Positions 36,181 through 60,856 of a stretch of DNA of 64,000 nt are shown piece by piece. The notes beneath the pieces were generated by a model that saw only the letters and a list, made by a program, of their open reading frames with translations, made no database searches and was not told where the DNA came from. Source of the DNA: Azolla caroliniana (lineage: Eukaryota; Polypodiophyta); assembly GCA_043228905.1 (NCBI GenBank), contig JBHGNT010000014.1, positions 15,004,001-15,068,000 on the forward strand, written 5' to 3'. Both the position numbers and the translations under genes were made by a program. How positions within the stretch are numbered: the stretch's first letter is position 1; each line of letters begins with the position of its first letter.

Positions 36181-37951
36181 TAATGTGGTTTATAAGGAAA
36201 TTGATGTAATTTTCTCAAGAGAGAGGACATGGCTTCACATTTTTTATTGTCGCCAGCATCACATATTCTCTACCTGAGCCAATTGGGTGTCAACTAAAGA
36301 TTTAAACACCAGTAGTGGTAGGAAGGAGTGATCAAGATTCACATGGATGCATATGTGGCACATACTATCAAATTGAGTGCAAGATTTGATGGGCGTTAAT
36401 GCAATCATGAAAGGAAATCATAATGGCAAATGACCATTGTTCCAAGAAAACAAACATGGGGACTTCTTCTTCTTCTTCTTTTGATGTCAACCATATGTGC
36501 TAGCCATAAACCATCACAAAATCATCGTTAAAGAAATCTCTACTACATGTACAATAGAGTATGCTTGTCATACAATCATGGGTCGAAAAAATGAGGGGTC
36601 AGCTTCAATATATCTGCGTTTATGCAACTTCAAATCAAGAATCATAAAATCTATGTTGTGTTGAAACACTTTAGTTGAAATGAACACCTCCCATTAATGA
36701 AGCTTACCTAGAGTTCAAGCTTCCCTATTTTTAAGGCCCCAAAAGAATGTCCACGATGGATGCTAGGTATTTATTATGGACTCAACAATTCTAGACCTTG
36801 CCATTAGGTCTAGAACAAGATATAGTAATGAGTGGGATTCAAGGGAAATACAAAGTCCCAAGTTAATAGGTGGTAGATTGTTTCATTCAAGTTGAATACA
36901 TCTCAACAGTAAATGATAGGTGGCATGCAACATGTAGCAACATAGGTTCTTTAGTCACTCGATTGTAAGAGATGATATCAATACATTCTAGCATCACAAA
37001 AATAGCTTGACAACTTCCCCTTTCTGTGCACACTTTGATCAATTATGTTTTATCAATCGTTATTATGCTCAACAAGGATGGTTTCTTCGAGAAACTACAT
37101 ATTCTTTGGGGATATTGTTAACTTCCATAAGGATAGATGAAAGCCACAAAGAATGGACAAACAATTCTCTAGACATTAGGTTTTGTGGTAGCATGCTTTC
37201 ATGACAACGAAGTTCCAAAACCCCTTTTTTTTTACTAGCGATGAGCTTAAGTACATTTGTGATGTATCACTACTCAAAAAGCGATAATGCAATATGCCTT
37301 CCCTGTCTATGGAGTTTTACTGATGTGTTGATCACGTTTTTGAGCCCAATGTGTCACATACTGTAAAAATAGAATACATATCTAAAGATACTGATAATAT
37401 CAGAAGTAAGAAAATGCAGCATGCTCCTTTTTGCCAATTGGAGAAGCTATGATAACGAAATGGCTATATCGTAAAGTAATTTCAAGCCCAAATTGCCTCC
37501 ATGCTCTATCAAAACTGTGGGGAAATATGATGCATTTCCAAAGCTTCTAGAACATGTTCAAGAGACATTTACACACAATGATTACCTACAAACCTTACCA
37601 TTAAAACAATATAGCTTCTTAAAACAATGGAAGCGAAACGTTAATTACTTTTTCTGTATCAAATTATACATCTCTTTCGTAGTGATAATAGTTGGGAAAC
37701 TACAAAGTACAATCCACCCTAGGGTAGTTAATTATTACACCATATGAAAATCATCTGAAACTCTCTTTACCACTTAGGCTGGGCTAACTAATCTAGACCA
37801 TATTTGGATTTGAAAAAAAATTATTATTGTACATATCAGCCTCCAAACTCTCTTACCACTCGGTTGGGTTTGGCAATGAAGGCTTCTTTACAGGTGGAAC
37901 ATATTTACATTCTTTTGACATGGTCATGCCTATAGCTCCAATGCCAATCGG
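36181..37951. other. Intergenic, nothing recognised
   Basis: Spacer downstream of the AGC kinase. Frames such as 37007-37204 and 37493-37747 have no domain. Probably the kinase 3' UTR and degraded repeats. Confidence 0.45.
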
Positions 37952-49193
<11,242 letters not shown>

Positions 49194-49639
49194 TCTCTTT
49201 TATCCTAAAATTGGATGGATGAATTTTACGGAAAAATGTTGAAGTTTTACCATCTTCTGTGATGCTAAGAATTGAAGGATGAAGTTCACAACTGTCTTCT
49301 ACACTGCTGAGAATTGAAGGATGAATTTCTCGAAAAAGTGTTTTAAGTGATAATGTCTTATGCACAGCTAACAACTGAAGGAAAAATTTATAAAGAAACA
49401 AAATGTTATCCTTCTACTTTCTTGTTGTACTTCTAACAATTTAGGAATGGGTATAAGCAAAAATGTTGAGCGTGTTTTCACTTTCTTTTATACACCTTCA
49501 TCGTGTGTGGAAGCCACCTTTTTGTCTATATTTGAGCTGATTGTGCCTGCGTGCAGAGAGCTTCTGTGCACATGGCCATGGAAACTGATTGAGCTCAGAG
49601 CAAAAGCTTCAAAGTTTTGAATCTTTTATTGAGCGTCTT

Positions 49640-50830
49640 AATTATTACTTCGGACATTAATAATGAGAAAGAAAAAGAGATGATGCAGAGGAAGAGGAAG
49701 AAGATGATAATGATGATGATGATTAAACGTAAGTTTCAAAAGCGATGGCGAGGAAGATGGTGATGATGATGAAGACAAAACGAAAACTTCAGCCAGAACA
49801 AGGAGATGCGGCGTTTCTTTATTACTTCTGACGCTCATACAGCGATGGCGAGGAAGAATAAGACGATAATGATGATTACGATGAAACGAAAACTGCTGCG
49901 AGAATAAGACGATAATGATGATGATGAAGACAAAACGAAAACTTCAGCCAGAATAAGGCTGATGCTTCGTTTTCTTTTTACTTCTGATGCTCCTACACTG
50001 ATGGCGGCGAGGAGGAGGAGGAGGAGGAGGAGGAAGAAGAAGAAGAAGAAGAAGAAGAAGAAGAAGGAAGCGATAGTGACGAATCGAAAGCTTCTGCGAG
50101 AACAAAGGAGATGCGCCGTTCCTTTTCCTTTTTTTATCTTGCGATGTTCATACAGAGATGGCGAGGAGCAGGAGGGAGAAGAAGAAGAAGAAGAAGAAGA
50201 AGAAGGCGATGGCGATGGCGATGGCAATGGCGATGGCAGGTGGAAGGTTCTGCGACGGCATCTAAAAAGAATTGAATCGAAGGAACCATAGGTCCAAACG
50301 GCGGACGGCGATGGCGATGGCGATGGCAGGTGGAAGGTGGAAGGTTCTGCGACGGCATCTAAAAAGAATTGAATCGAAGAAGCCATTGGTCCAAACAGGC
50401 GATGGCGATGGCGATGGCGATGTCTCAGAGAATGTATGTATGTTATGTATGTATGAGTGTATGTATGTATGTATGTATGTGGAGGGCAAATGACATGGAA
50501 GCTTCTAGAGAATTTGGAGAGGAGAAGGAAAACAAAAGAGAGAAGAAACTTGCATTGTTTTTTTTCGAAGCACAATATGGAAGAGAGAGAGAGAGAGCTG
50601 GAGACCCGAACACGAACACGGACACGGACACTGACAATCCATGCAAGGGGGCGGGTGCCTTTTGAGAGTAGAATTATAAGAGTATCGTATGTCTGCTCGA
50701 CTGGTAAGAGAGAGAGGGCTGGAGACCCGGACACAAACACGGGCACCGACACCGACACCGACAATCCATGCAAGGGGGTGGGCGCCTTTTGAGAGTAGAA
50801 GTATAAGAGTATCATATGCCTACCGACTGC
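49640..50830. repeat. Cluster of complex tandem repeats upstream of the AGC kinase
   Basis: Three families lie side by side. (a) 49740-50200: a unit of about 156 bases with GATGGCGAGGA, GACAAAACGAAAACTTC and AAGGAGATGCG(G/C)CGTT, with GAT and GAA trinucleotide runs. (b) 50203-50420: (GGCGAT)n hexamers plus a GTTCTGCGACGGCATCT segment recurring 97 bases apart. (c) 50586-50825: a 120-base unit with CTGGAGACCCG (50599, 50719) and AATCCATGCAAGGGGG. A purine triplet run (GGA then GAA) spans about 50006-50066. Long open frames here (326 residues on the minus strand) are repeat artefacts. Confidence 0.85.
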
Positions 50831-53800
50831 TAAGAGTTTTACTAGTTATTTTAAGCAAAAATATAAGAAATCGTAGATCAACGAAAAAGGAATCCGGCGA
50901 TACCCAGAGATGGACATGAACCTCCTGGATGTCCCATACCATTGCGTGTATGTAATTGATGTGAGCCATACATTGGTTTCCACGAGGATTGCATGTGCTT
51001 AGCCAACAAAGTGGCATAGCCCACTCTGACATAGTCTCGACGTAAGTCAAGCCTCGTTGATTAAGAAGGCAGATAAGGTAGCCTTCTTATATAGGTAGAA
51101 ACCACCTAGCCCCTAGTATGTTCGCATACTTTGACTACTTCATGTTCATCATAAGAGGGAAAATATGGGAATTACATGGATTTCATGGGATCATTTCGGT
51201 GATTCTACGATTTTGAAATTGGAGATGCATTATGATGTCTTGTAGATTTCCGTTTACTATATGAGATATGTGTTGACAATATCAAACCGTAGGAATATAT
51301 GATGCAACATTTTATTGAGAAGAAAGATTGGTGTGTGGGAGGGAGTATGGAGATTTGGGCATCGTGGTGACAATGGTTGAACAGAAGCATTCCTCTTCAA
51401 GTTCAATAGGCGTTAAATAGGTGGCAAGATCTTGGCTAGAGGCTTTTGTTGTATTTTTGAATGAACATTATCAAATAGTTGAGATCGATGTAATTCATAA
51501 TAAAAGGAGTTACTAGCTCATTCTCAATTGTTACATTGGCAGGGAAACAAAATTGAGATCTAGTTCAATTGGTTTAGGGTTTAGGGTTTCCTTTAGGTTC
51601 ATCCCTAAGAGGCAAGAGTTCGTCCCTTCTACGTGGAGATATTTATAAAAAAAAAGACAAGTTTTGTCTTCATGTTACTTGATGTTTGGACAATGAAAAC
51701 CTTAATTTACCCTAGAGCCATGGATGGAGTATTTATGATATTTTACTTACATGATTTTCCCAATTTAAGATACCCTTTTGTTATGATCTTCTATTTGTTT
51801 ACTCAAATTTTCACCTTTTACAATAGCCCTTTTGATGAGATTATATTTTGTTTACATGATTCTCCACTTTTATGTTTACCTTATTTATGATACTTTACTC
51901 ACTCCATTTTCCTCTCTTGTGCACTCAACTTTACATTGTTGTGCCCAATCGGCCTCGAAAAAGTGATCAGATGTGTCTCTAGATTGAGCATATATACCAT
52001 GAAATCAATATCCCTTATTTTCTCCTATTACAACAGAAAACCCAATGTAGTCAAACTCATATGCTTTTGCTCTCTTTCAATGCTCAATTGTCGCATTCAC
52101 CAGAAATAATGAAAACCCAATGTCATTTGGGGAAATGAAGAAAATTGGGAGATAGATATCTTCAAGTTTATGAGATTCTTGATGAATCGTACGTATACTT
52201 TTTTTCATGAAAAATACAAGCACTTTTGAAGAGATGAAAAAAAGGAGAATTTCATGAAGCGCTTTGATAATTTCACGCACTATCTTTTGATTTTTCCAAA
52301 TGGCAATCTAAACTCCATGGAATCAACAATGCTTTGTATACTCAAAAGGGCCCCCATGCATATTCAACCACAAATCCTTATTTGTGTTTCATTTCTTTTT
52401 TGCTTCTATCCCCTCTACAACAGTCATTGGAAAATCTCATTCATCAACAATGCGTATCAATATTGTGAAAATGTCCAAAATAGCAACACGTATATGGAAG
52501 ACATTCGTCCATTGCACAAAGATGGAAATGTGATCCAACTTTTTACATCATGGGGGATCACAATGATAAGGGAAAGCATTTTTCCACTGCATGAAAATGG
52601 GAATATCATTAAAGTTCATATAGTCGGGGACAATGATAGTCAAGCTTACTTTTCAAAGAAAACCATTAGGGCCAATCATATGCAAACACCAATGATGCAT
52701 ATGTAATCACACCAATGATGCATATGTAATCTCTTTCTCTCTCTGCATTTCTTATCTTTTGCAACGATTTTAGTCCATTACTTCATTTATTAAGCTTTCA
52801 AATCAAGTCCTAAAAGGCAATAAGTTTAGGATCTCAATCGAAAGTCATCTGTTAACATAATTATTGCAAAAATCAAATAGAATTCGTAACCCATACTAGT
52901 CTTTCCTTGCATTTTTCTAGCAAAACTAAATAATCTTGTCTGGTTTTGATCTTGGTAAGCAAATCTTATTGAATGGTTCCCAATCTTAAGGTTTTGATCT
53001 TGGTATGCAAATCTTATTGAATGGCTACCAATCTTAAACTCAAACAATAGTCAAATCTACAAAGAGAAGCCAATGAAAAAATGATACTCATGTTCCAAGT
53101 CGTTCTTATGAACATGAGCAGTTTTTTTCTACATGATAACGACCTATACATTTGACTATCAAGGCTTGACAATACCACGGCATATATTAGCTTCATACAC
53201 AAACTTGAACAAATTTCTTAAAAGATGGATCTTCATGTTGTCACACTGCTTGGGGTGTTCCTACAAGTTCTATATGGAAAGAATCTTAAAGAGGCTGAAA
53301 GTAAAAAGCAACCTGCGAATCTAATACAGTCGTTTTCCACGTAAAAGTAACCTAATATCCATCACATCACGAATGTTTTGTGAATGCACAAGTCCGCAAT
53401 TTATATGCACTACAGATTAATGTTAAAAATCGGAAACCAACATGTTAGGGTATGGTAAATTAACCTCCACACAATCCCTTGGATGTCAAACTAGGAAGGC
53501 TTTCACACTCTTTTACAACCAGAAAAGTAAATGACAGGATACAACTATGATGGATGCATATAGTATCATATGCCTTGATGAATTGAGAGGAGGATTTACG
53601 ACTCATATCGTAAATTCAGCCGGCCTAACAATTAACAACTTCTAATCATTTCTGCTGATGTAGTTTTTTGGCATCGGGCTGTGGAACCAAACAGTTGTTA
53701 TTCTTATTATTAACTCACAATTTTCCTGAGTAGATATGATACAAGAATAAGAAGCATAGTTCACACACCGCGCCAATTCAGAGTGATGTAGCATTTTCAT

Positions 53801-54004
53801 CTAGATTCTTGCTACAAATAAATGATTTTTTGAGCAAGAACTCGGGCAAACTCTTTGCATCCACACCTATCTATCTATGTTTTTTTATGATTAGATAACA
53901 AGTCGAAAACCTTGTTCTAGAAATATATCGGTTCAGCATTAAGAATCGGTACATTTGTTCCTCTTAGAACAAAAGTGCAGAGCATTCCTACGCTCCCTTT
54001 TTCA
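50831..54004. other. Intergenic, no supported gene
   Basis: Contains two TTTAGGG-type heptamers at about 51571-51587 and a two-copy 49-bp tandem repeat at 52943-53040 (TTTTGATCTTGGTA..GCAAATCTTATTGAATGG). The 150-codon frame at 52254-52706 has no domain and a biased composition. Confidence 0.5.
52943..53040. repeat. 49-bp tandem repeat, two copies
   Basis: Copies start at 52943 and 52992 with three or four differences. Confidence 0.85.
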
Positions 54005-56424
54005 TCACCAAGGTCCCGTACATGTCCTCCTTAAAGAAGACGAAGAAGAAGTAGATGTAGAGATTCGACCCCCGGCCTTCACCACCAACGGTGTTTGGGC
54101 GATTATCTAGTATATATAAACAAAAAAAACATTTGTTACAATACTTGAGCATGCACGTTTAGTATCATTTGGTTGAGAATATACACTAACAAGACTTCTG
54201 AGTTGCCAAAGTTTAGATGGATGAACAAAAAGCACATGTTCAGTTTGACGGCTGATAAGCAGAAACCTATAGATTTTTATATAAAGGAAAGCAAAACAAG
54301 TTTCGCAGAAACACAAACAAACAATCTTCAAGATTTGGGTAACTCTGTGAGTGTCACCTGAACTTGGCATGGAAAAAATGTTATGAACTTGGCAACAACA
54401 TCATCAATGACCAAGGAACCAATACCATAAAGACACTGAAATGATAAGGGTTTCTATAGAAATATCATGGAATATCATGAGGGAACACTACATCATATAT
54501 GCCACCACTCCAAAGAAATGACTGACAAAAGAAAAATGCACACATGGGACTCCAAACAAAGAATCAATCTACCCAAAAGCAACACGAAACACACCAATAT
54601 TTTCTTCATCCTGCTACAAAGGCAAGCATCTCAGCTCAACAGGAAGATGGATTGGAGGTCAGAGATTTAGTTAAACCCAATAAAATGAACTTAAAAATGC
54701 ATACAGTCATAAGGTACCCTTTCCTTCCTCTTTGTGTTAAAAAATATATCATATAGGGAGGCATATAATTCGTTACACACCTGTTTTTTTCTTCGGTCTG
54801 CTTCTTCCTGCTATAGAGAGAAGAAAATTTAAGTAAGATGGGGATGACTGAAGGGAAGAACTCGTGCTTCATTATGCATTAATTTTCACAAGTACTTGTG
54901 CAGTTGGTGTATAATGTAAGAGAGAACTGTTAGATCATGTTTGTATGCATTCATGTATTTCTATGCTGGAATGCATAAAACTTTTTACTACACAAACTGG
55001 TAGTGCAACTTCACATTTTATTGGACTTGAATATGCTTTGATTCTATTGTTATCAAAATATATTCACCTCTATACTTCTTGTTGTAATTTATTCGCACTA
55101 CATGGTTTTAAAAGGTCAATTTAGAGCTATGTTTGCAAATTAAGTGGCAAAAGCAAAATGTGGTGCTTTTTTTCATTATTATGACCAATCAAGCCAAAAG
55201 GTCTTGTGGACTTTTTGCCTTGTTGATAATGATTTATAGGAAAAACACAAAAACCATTTATATTATAAGTACCTGCTTCTGCAAAAGTTTCATATTTTCT
55301 TCCTTTAAATGAGAAACTTCAGCCTCTAGCTCCATTGTGTAAGCCTGTTCAACAAGCAAACCGTATGTATATATATACACAAAGACAACTAGTATACAGA
55401 AAGAATTTTCTATTCTTTCATTATGTTTTTCACTTCGTCACAATTCAGAAAATACTGTATCATACCAAATCAACCAAGATATTCAATTAGCTTTTTTTAT
55501 TAAACTATGATGACAGCATTCATGGGCCTGTAAAGAGTCTCACCTGCCACTTTGAATAAGGTCACATTCCAAAGGAATGGGGACATATATATATATATAC
55601 ACACACATATATATAAGGGAGCACCCACAATGTTGAAGCTTTTACTAAATCTATGAGACAAATCATGAATACAAAATCGAGTAGCTTCCAGTTATCCATA
55701 CCCAGACGGACACACGAATTATTAATATTCATTATAGACCGACTACGATCCATGAGACTGGGCTAAGTCCATCGCAAGGATCAAACTTGGGTTCTCTCAA
55801 AATTATAGCTTCAATGCTATGGTGTGAACCACAAAGACAACAGCCAGAGATGGAGATAAGATGTTTTATCATCCACGAGGAGGCCAATTTTGACCTATGG
55901 GATCAAATCAACATATAATCTTGTACGTGTCTCCTTCCTAAGAAAGGGGCTTACTACTCTGAAGAAAAACTCTCTATACGAAAATACTGCACGCAAATAT
56001 GTGTTCACCCTTTTTGGTGGACGTTTGAGTATGACACATTATCATGCCTCTTATAACAAGTCATCATATCTCTCACGAATTACCTTATACACTGAGCATG
56101 TGATAAGTAAGTGATTCATCCTCCACTGGATTTTCATTGCATACCTTGCATATCTTCATATTGGGTGATGATGCCATGATGCTGCCTATACACCTAACTT
56201 GTGTGTGTGAGTTCGATGAAGTGTTAAGGCTCTCTGAGAACCAGGCTCACGGCGGTAGTGAGATGCGATTGGATACGTTCTAGCATTTTACCTTGTATTG
56301 GGGCCAATATTGGAGGTTAATATTTGCAATGTAAATTTCCAATTTTGATATTTTAGCATCTTGCCACTTCATCCTTACTAGTTCTCGTAATCTATCCTCG
56401 ATGATCACATGCTTCATAGAATCA

Positions 56425-56458
<34 letters not shown>

Positions 56459-59400
56459 AGGCATGGATGCACTCAAGGAGCTGCTATAAGTTCATGATCA
56501 AAGCATCATATTCTGTTACACCAGTCTGGGAGGGGAGGTCCAAGTGTTTTGCGATCTTCTCTTGTCATTAATTGAATATCTGTTCACCACTCCATTCTCT
56601 TCCTGTGCTCTTCTCTTGAATTGCAGAGTGTGATCATTCTCATTAACATTTCATCATAGTCTAGAGACAGGTTACGGATGCACTCAAGGACCTGGCATAA
56701 GCTCATGAAGAGCGCATCACATATTATTACACAAGTGTTGGAGACCCAAGTGTTTTGCTACCTTCTCTTCTCATTGATTTGTCTTTTCACCACTCTATTC
56801 TCTTCCTGTGTTCATTTCCTGTATTGTAGAGTGTGATCATTCTCGGTAACATGGCATCATAGTCTAGGGATAGGTTATATTCAATATATGAAAGAAAAGA
56901 ACAGTTCCACACAAGTGGAATGGCTGGATGCTTCCGATGATCATGGAGAATGAGAGCTATCTTCTCTTCTCATTAATTGATTATCTGTCCCCCACTCTAT
57001 TATCTTCTGTGCTCATCTCCTGTATTATGGAGTGTGATCACAAGTGATTTGCTATCTTCTCTTCTCATTAATTGACTATCTGTTCACTATTCTATTCTCA
57101 TCCTCTGTTCATCTCCTGTATTGCAGAGTGTGATCACTCTGATTAACATGGCATCATAGTCTAGAGATAAGTTTGATTCAATGTGGGAAAGAAAACAGCA
57201 GTCCTGCACAAGTGGAATTGTTGGAGGCTTCCAATGATTATGAAGAATGAGAGCTGAACTAGAGCTACAGCATGATCCACGGAAGGCAAGATACCAGTAT
57301 CTTGCATCAAACAAAGGCAGGGTATTGGTTAGAAGAAGAGGCAGCATTAGAATAGTTTCCATCAACTCAGTGTGGAAATGAATTGAGTTAGTCAAGAGTC
57401 CTGTCAATGAGCAGAGAAATGACATCCACTTGCACATCAAAATCAAGTCATGCTAGAGGTCATCACAAATGAGATTCGGGCTAGATAGGAACGACTTAAA
57501 TTACAAAGCTGAGAGAGCAAAAGAATGTTGGTAGATTCAGAAAAAGTTCTAACATCTTCATAAAACATGCAACAAATACTGAATTCAAAGTAGTTCACTG
57601 CAGAGTAGATAAAGTATCACAATTCAAGAAAGCTTCCTTTCAAGTTATTCCAATCAGTCTACATGGGGAGCATGAAACACAAGGAGGGGATCCCATTGAT
57701 GGAATTACTGTCAGATGGTAGAACATATGTCCATCACAATCCTTCGATGATCACTTAAGGGGGGGAAGTGCCATGAGGGTCATCATAATGAGTTTGAGTA
57801 AGGGGGTCACTGGATCAAATGAAAAGCCTTTAGTGAAGCAAAAGGGTGAATTGAGCTTGATTGTGAACTTAAATGTGATGGAGCAGACTGTGGATAGACA
57901 TGTACCCTGTGGAAGAAGGTATTGAGCAGCTCTCTTAAGTGTAGGGAATCTTTTGCAAAATCCCAACAGTGATATGTTGATTCAAAACGAAGTAGATTAA
58001 AACAGGTCTGCCCCACTGGTTTTGGACCAAAATACAGATCTCGTTGTTGAACTGTTGGAATGAAATATGATTTATCGCACACTATGAAGATGAAGAAGGT
58101 AGAGGATATTACATAAAAGTGCTACATTCTAAGCTAGTGTCAGACATTTGAACAATATATGAAAACTACTAATCAACTAGAAAAATTGAAAAACAAATGC
58201 TGAATATGTGTCAATGTATCAGAATAAATAAAAATCATAATCAAACATACATCCTACATGTAGCCAATAGTGATGAGAGGAAGCTATAGACTCAACAATC
58301 TGAATGATCATCATTCACTATCAATGTCCTTGTAAGCTCGTCATCATTCTCAATATTGAGAACTTTGATGGGCTTTAAATAAACAGCAAAGAAATTTTGA
58401 ATTTCCATAACCGTCATTTCCCATAGTTGGAAATATAGATTTTCCAGACGAAGGAGAACTAAAAGAACATTCCCCAATATGAGTAAGCCAAGAATAGCTC
58501 CATTGGAGCCATCTAAATCTTGAATACACTACATGAAGGTGGTTATTGCTAGACACTAGACACGAACATCCTATGTGGTCATCAAGGTCAACTATCCATC
58601 ATGTTTGGGACCTGATACTATATTCACAAATTATCATAAAAACTTAACATGAGAACCTTCAACATTCAAAGTGCCACAAACTATCAATATAATCATCTGG
58701 CTGTACCCAGTCAGGTGTCAGATGCTGCACTATAGCTAGACCAAGCAAATTTATGGTTGTGATGTTGTGTATAGGAATGATAATTTGGGCTAAGGATTAC
58801 ACTAAGGGGGTGGTGAGAAATAAGCATGAGCACCGCATGCCATTTGCATGCATTGAGTTCACGGATAATAGGGGGGTTAGTCTACCTCTATTATTGTATT
58901 TGCAAGCTATCCACTATATAATACCGGAATCCCTGTTTAATTTCAGTCTGTTTAATAATTTAATTACCATAATTGTCATTTTTTGTTCCTCCATCATCTA
59001 CCACTCCAGAAATTAGGCAGTTCCACTGTGGCACCCACAAATCCATAAATCTACTCAACACAAGATAATTATGGCCTGTACATACTACTAGGTTTATAGT
59101 TATAGAAGAACCAGCAACCTTTATGCAAGATCTTCTCTTTCCTGGTTCTCATTTCCACCATTGAAGATTGTGTCCAAGGTACCTATGGAGATTATGTGAG
59201 TAGCAATATAATTGCTTCTATCCATGCAGGGTCATAGACAAGTCTAAGATACAAGTGTGAATATTATGACAGTGATCTTCTTTGGTAGACTCTATGTCTT
59301 CTCTCCTTCTGATTCATTATTCCTGTAGCTTTGCTATTCTAGGACCAAAAGCTATTTAACCTTTGGTTGGATGGAGAAACTATCTCTGGCCTCCCTCTTT

Positions 59401-60856
59401 GTTGATTCATTAATTTCTTTGTAAATCCTAGAAGCACTTGGGAAACTCATACCAATTAATAAAGAAAAATACCTCAAAACACAAGGGTGAGGGTGTGATT
59501 TACCTGCTTCCTTGCTCGAGAGCGAGCCGCAGATTCCCTATTTTTTATCATCCTCCGTTGCCTTCTTTCGATAACTTTCTCTACAGGGGCTTCCGAACAC
59601 CTTTTTCTGCCATGTCTATTAACCTGTCCATTCGTTGCATAAGTAGGGCTCGAGTCTTCAGTTCTCGGGCTTATTGGAGAAGAAGCTACTCCATATCTCA
59701 TTCCACTAAGCCACACACCAGTATTTCCTCCAGTACTACTTAACACACCACCCATTGTAGTGGTAGATAATGGTCTTGGAGATGTCTCTAAAACGCCTCC
59801 TCCATAGCTAACATCTGAACATTCTTTAGGTTGTTTGTTCATGAATGGCACATTCACATTCATTTGATGATACCCTTGTTGAGCTTGTTGATGGAGTGGT
59901 GAGTTTGCCCTGCCATCTGAAGCTTCTTTCGGTTGTTGATGTTGCTGGGAGATGAATGGTACGTTCATATTCAATTGATGGTACCCTTGTTGATGATGTG
60001 TTGAGCTTGACCTCCCATCAGAAGCTTCCTTAGACTGTTGATATTGTTGTTGAGTCAGGAATGGAATATTCATTTGATGGTACGCTTGTTGATGATGTGG
60101 GGAGCATGCCTTCACATCTGAAGTTTCCTTAGGTTGTGGTGGTTGATGTTGTTGAGCCATGAATGGAACACTAACATTCGTTTGATGATATCCTTGTTGA
60201 GCTTGTTGATTATGTGGTGACCTTAATAGAGATTGATCAAGTTGAAAATTAAAGCCTTGTGAAGGTAGGTTGGGTTGAATTGAACCCCCCATCAAATTAG
60301 TAATAGTAGATCCAACAAATTGATGTGAAGAAGAAGACGAAGAATCTTCTTCTTCCTTCTTATTCTTCTCATTCTCTGGTTTATGATTCTCTTCTTGTGG
60401 AATAGGGGGTTTCTGAACTATTCCAGCTTTAACCAGAAAATCTTCTAAAGTTACCTCTCCCAGCGTGATTTGGCGTGTTTGCAAAGAGGCATTGCTTACA
60501 CCCTCACCTTCTCTTATCTCCGGTTGAATGTTCAGGCTTTTCCATACTTCTTCGACTGTTCTAGTACTAAGAGTTCTAGGAAGGCAAAGAGAGCCTTGTC
60601 TTTGAATAGACAATTGAGAAACAATACCACTATTGTTAGTAACACTACTATTAATAGCACTATTCATACCAGTGGTATTGGGACCTTCGAAAGCCATAGC
60701 TGCTTGATTCTCTTCCGCAGTCCATATGTTCCTGAGAAGTTCATCCATGTTCATCGATCCGAACTTCGCACCCGGATCGCCAAGGATGTTCTGAAACTCT
60801 TCAAAAGTGAGAGAAAATACCGAATTGTTCTCATTTGTGAGGCCCTGGAAGGCCAT
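54005..60856 (-). CDS. ABF-like: Group A bZIP transcription factor, ABF/AREB-type
   Basis: Four minus-strand exons (60856-59504, 55344-55273, 54807-54781, 54106-54005) join in phase 0 to 517 residues. They carry all marks of the ABA-response bZIP group: C1 (SVFSLTFEEFQNILG, MNMDELLRNIWTAEE), C2 (LCLPRTLSTRTVEEVWKSL), C3 (QITLGEVTLEDFLVKAGIV), and a basic region with N439-x7-R447 (NRESAARSR). Exon 2 holds the Leu zipper start (AYTMELEAEVSHLKEEN). The last exon encodes the C4 terminus SLRRTCTGPW followed by a stop. SnRK2 phosphorylation sites of the RQGS/LPRT type are present. Such proteins bind ABRE elements as dimers in the nucleus and activate ABA and drought genes. Exon 3 is only 27 nt (EEADRRKKQ), and the first intron is 4.2 kb and holds repeats. 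The linker between C3 and the basic region is expanded by four Gln/His-rich tandem units. The link from exon 3 to exon 4 is the least certain joint. Confidence 0.92.
55555..55835 (-). mobile_element. tRNA-like SINE copy (family B) in bZIP intron 1
   Basis: On the minus strand, TAGCATTGAAGC (A-box-like, about 55810-55820) is followed about 30 bases later by AGTTTGATCC (B-box-like, about 55779-55788). Then comes TTGCGATGGACTTAGCCCAGTCTCATGGATCGTAGTCGG. The same body is present on the plus strand at 63161-63230 and partly at 61435-61490. The 3' limit is set loosely by the (TA)n tract near 55585-55615. Confidence 0.5.
56428..56454. repeat. (GA)n microsatellite
   Basis: Short uninterrupted GA run in bZIP intron 1, directly before the repeat array that starts at about 56455. 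Confidence 0.9.
56455..57260 (+). repeat. Array of LTR/PBS-like segments in bZIP intron 1
   Basis: Four diverged copies (about 56545, 56760, 56960, 57055) share TCTTCTCTTCTCATTAATTGA, a CACTCTATTCTCTTCCTGTG stretch, CTCCTGTATTGCAGAGTGTG and TGATCATTCTCATTAACA. Three of them continue with GGCATCATAGTCTAG-like sequence. The ...ATTAACA|TGGCATCATAG junction looks like a copia LTR end followed by a primer-binding site. At 57757-57768 AAGGGGGGGAAG followed by TG looks like a polypurine tract before a second LTR, giving an internal part of about 620 bases with no coding region. The matching 3' LTR was not confirmed. Confidence 0.5.

Noticed and set aside
49835-50815. 326-codon minus-strand frame
   Set aside because: Low-complexity translation of tandem repeats (poly-Ser, Phe and Leu runs, His-Arg repeats); no conserved domain.
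57087-57446. 119-codon minus-strand frame in the bZIP intron
   Set aside because: Overlaps the LTR-like array; composition is unremarkable and no domain is seen.
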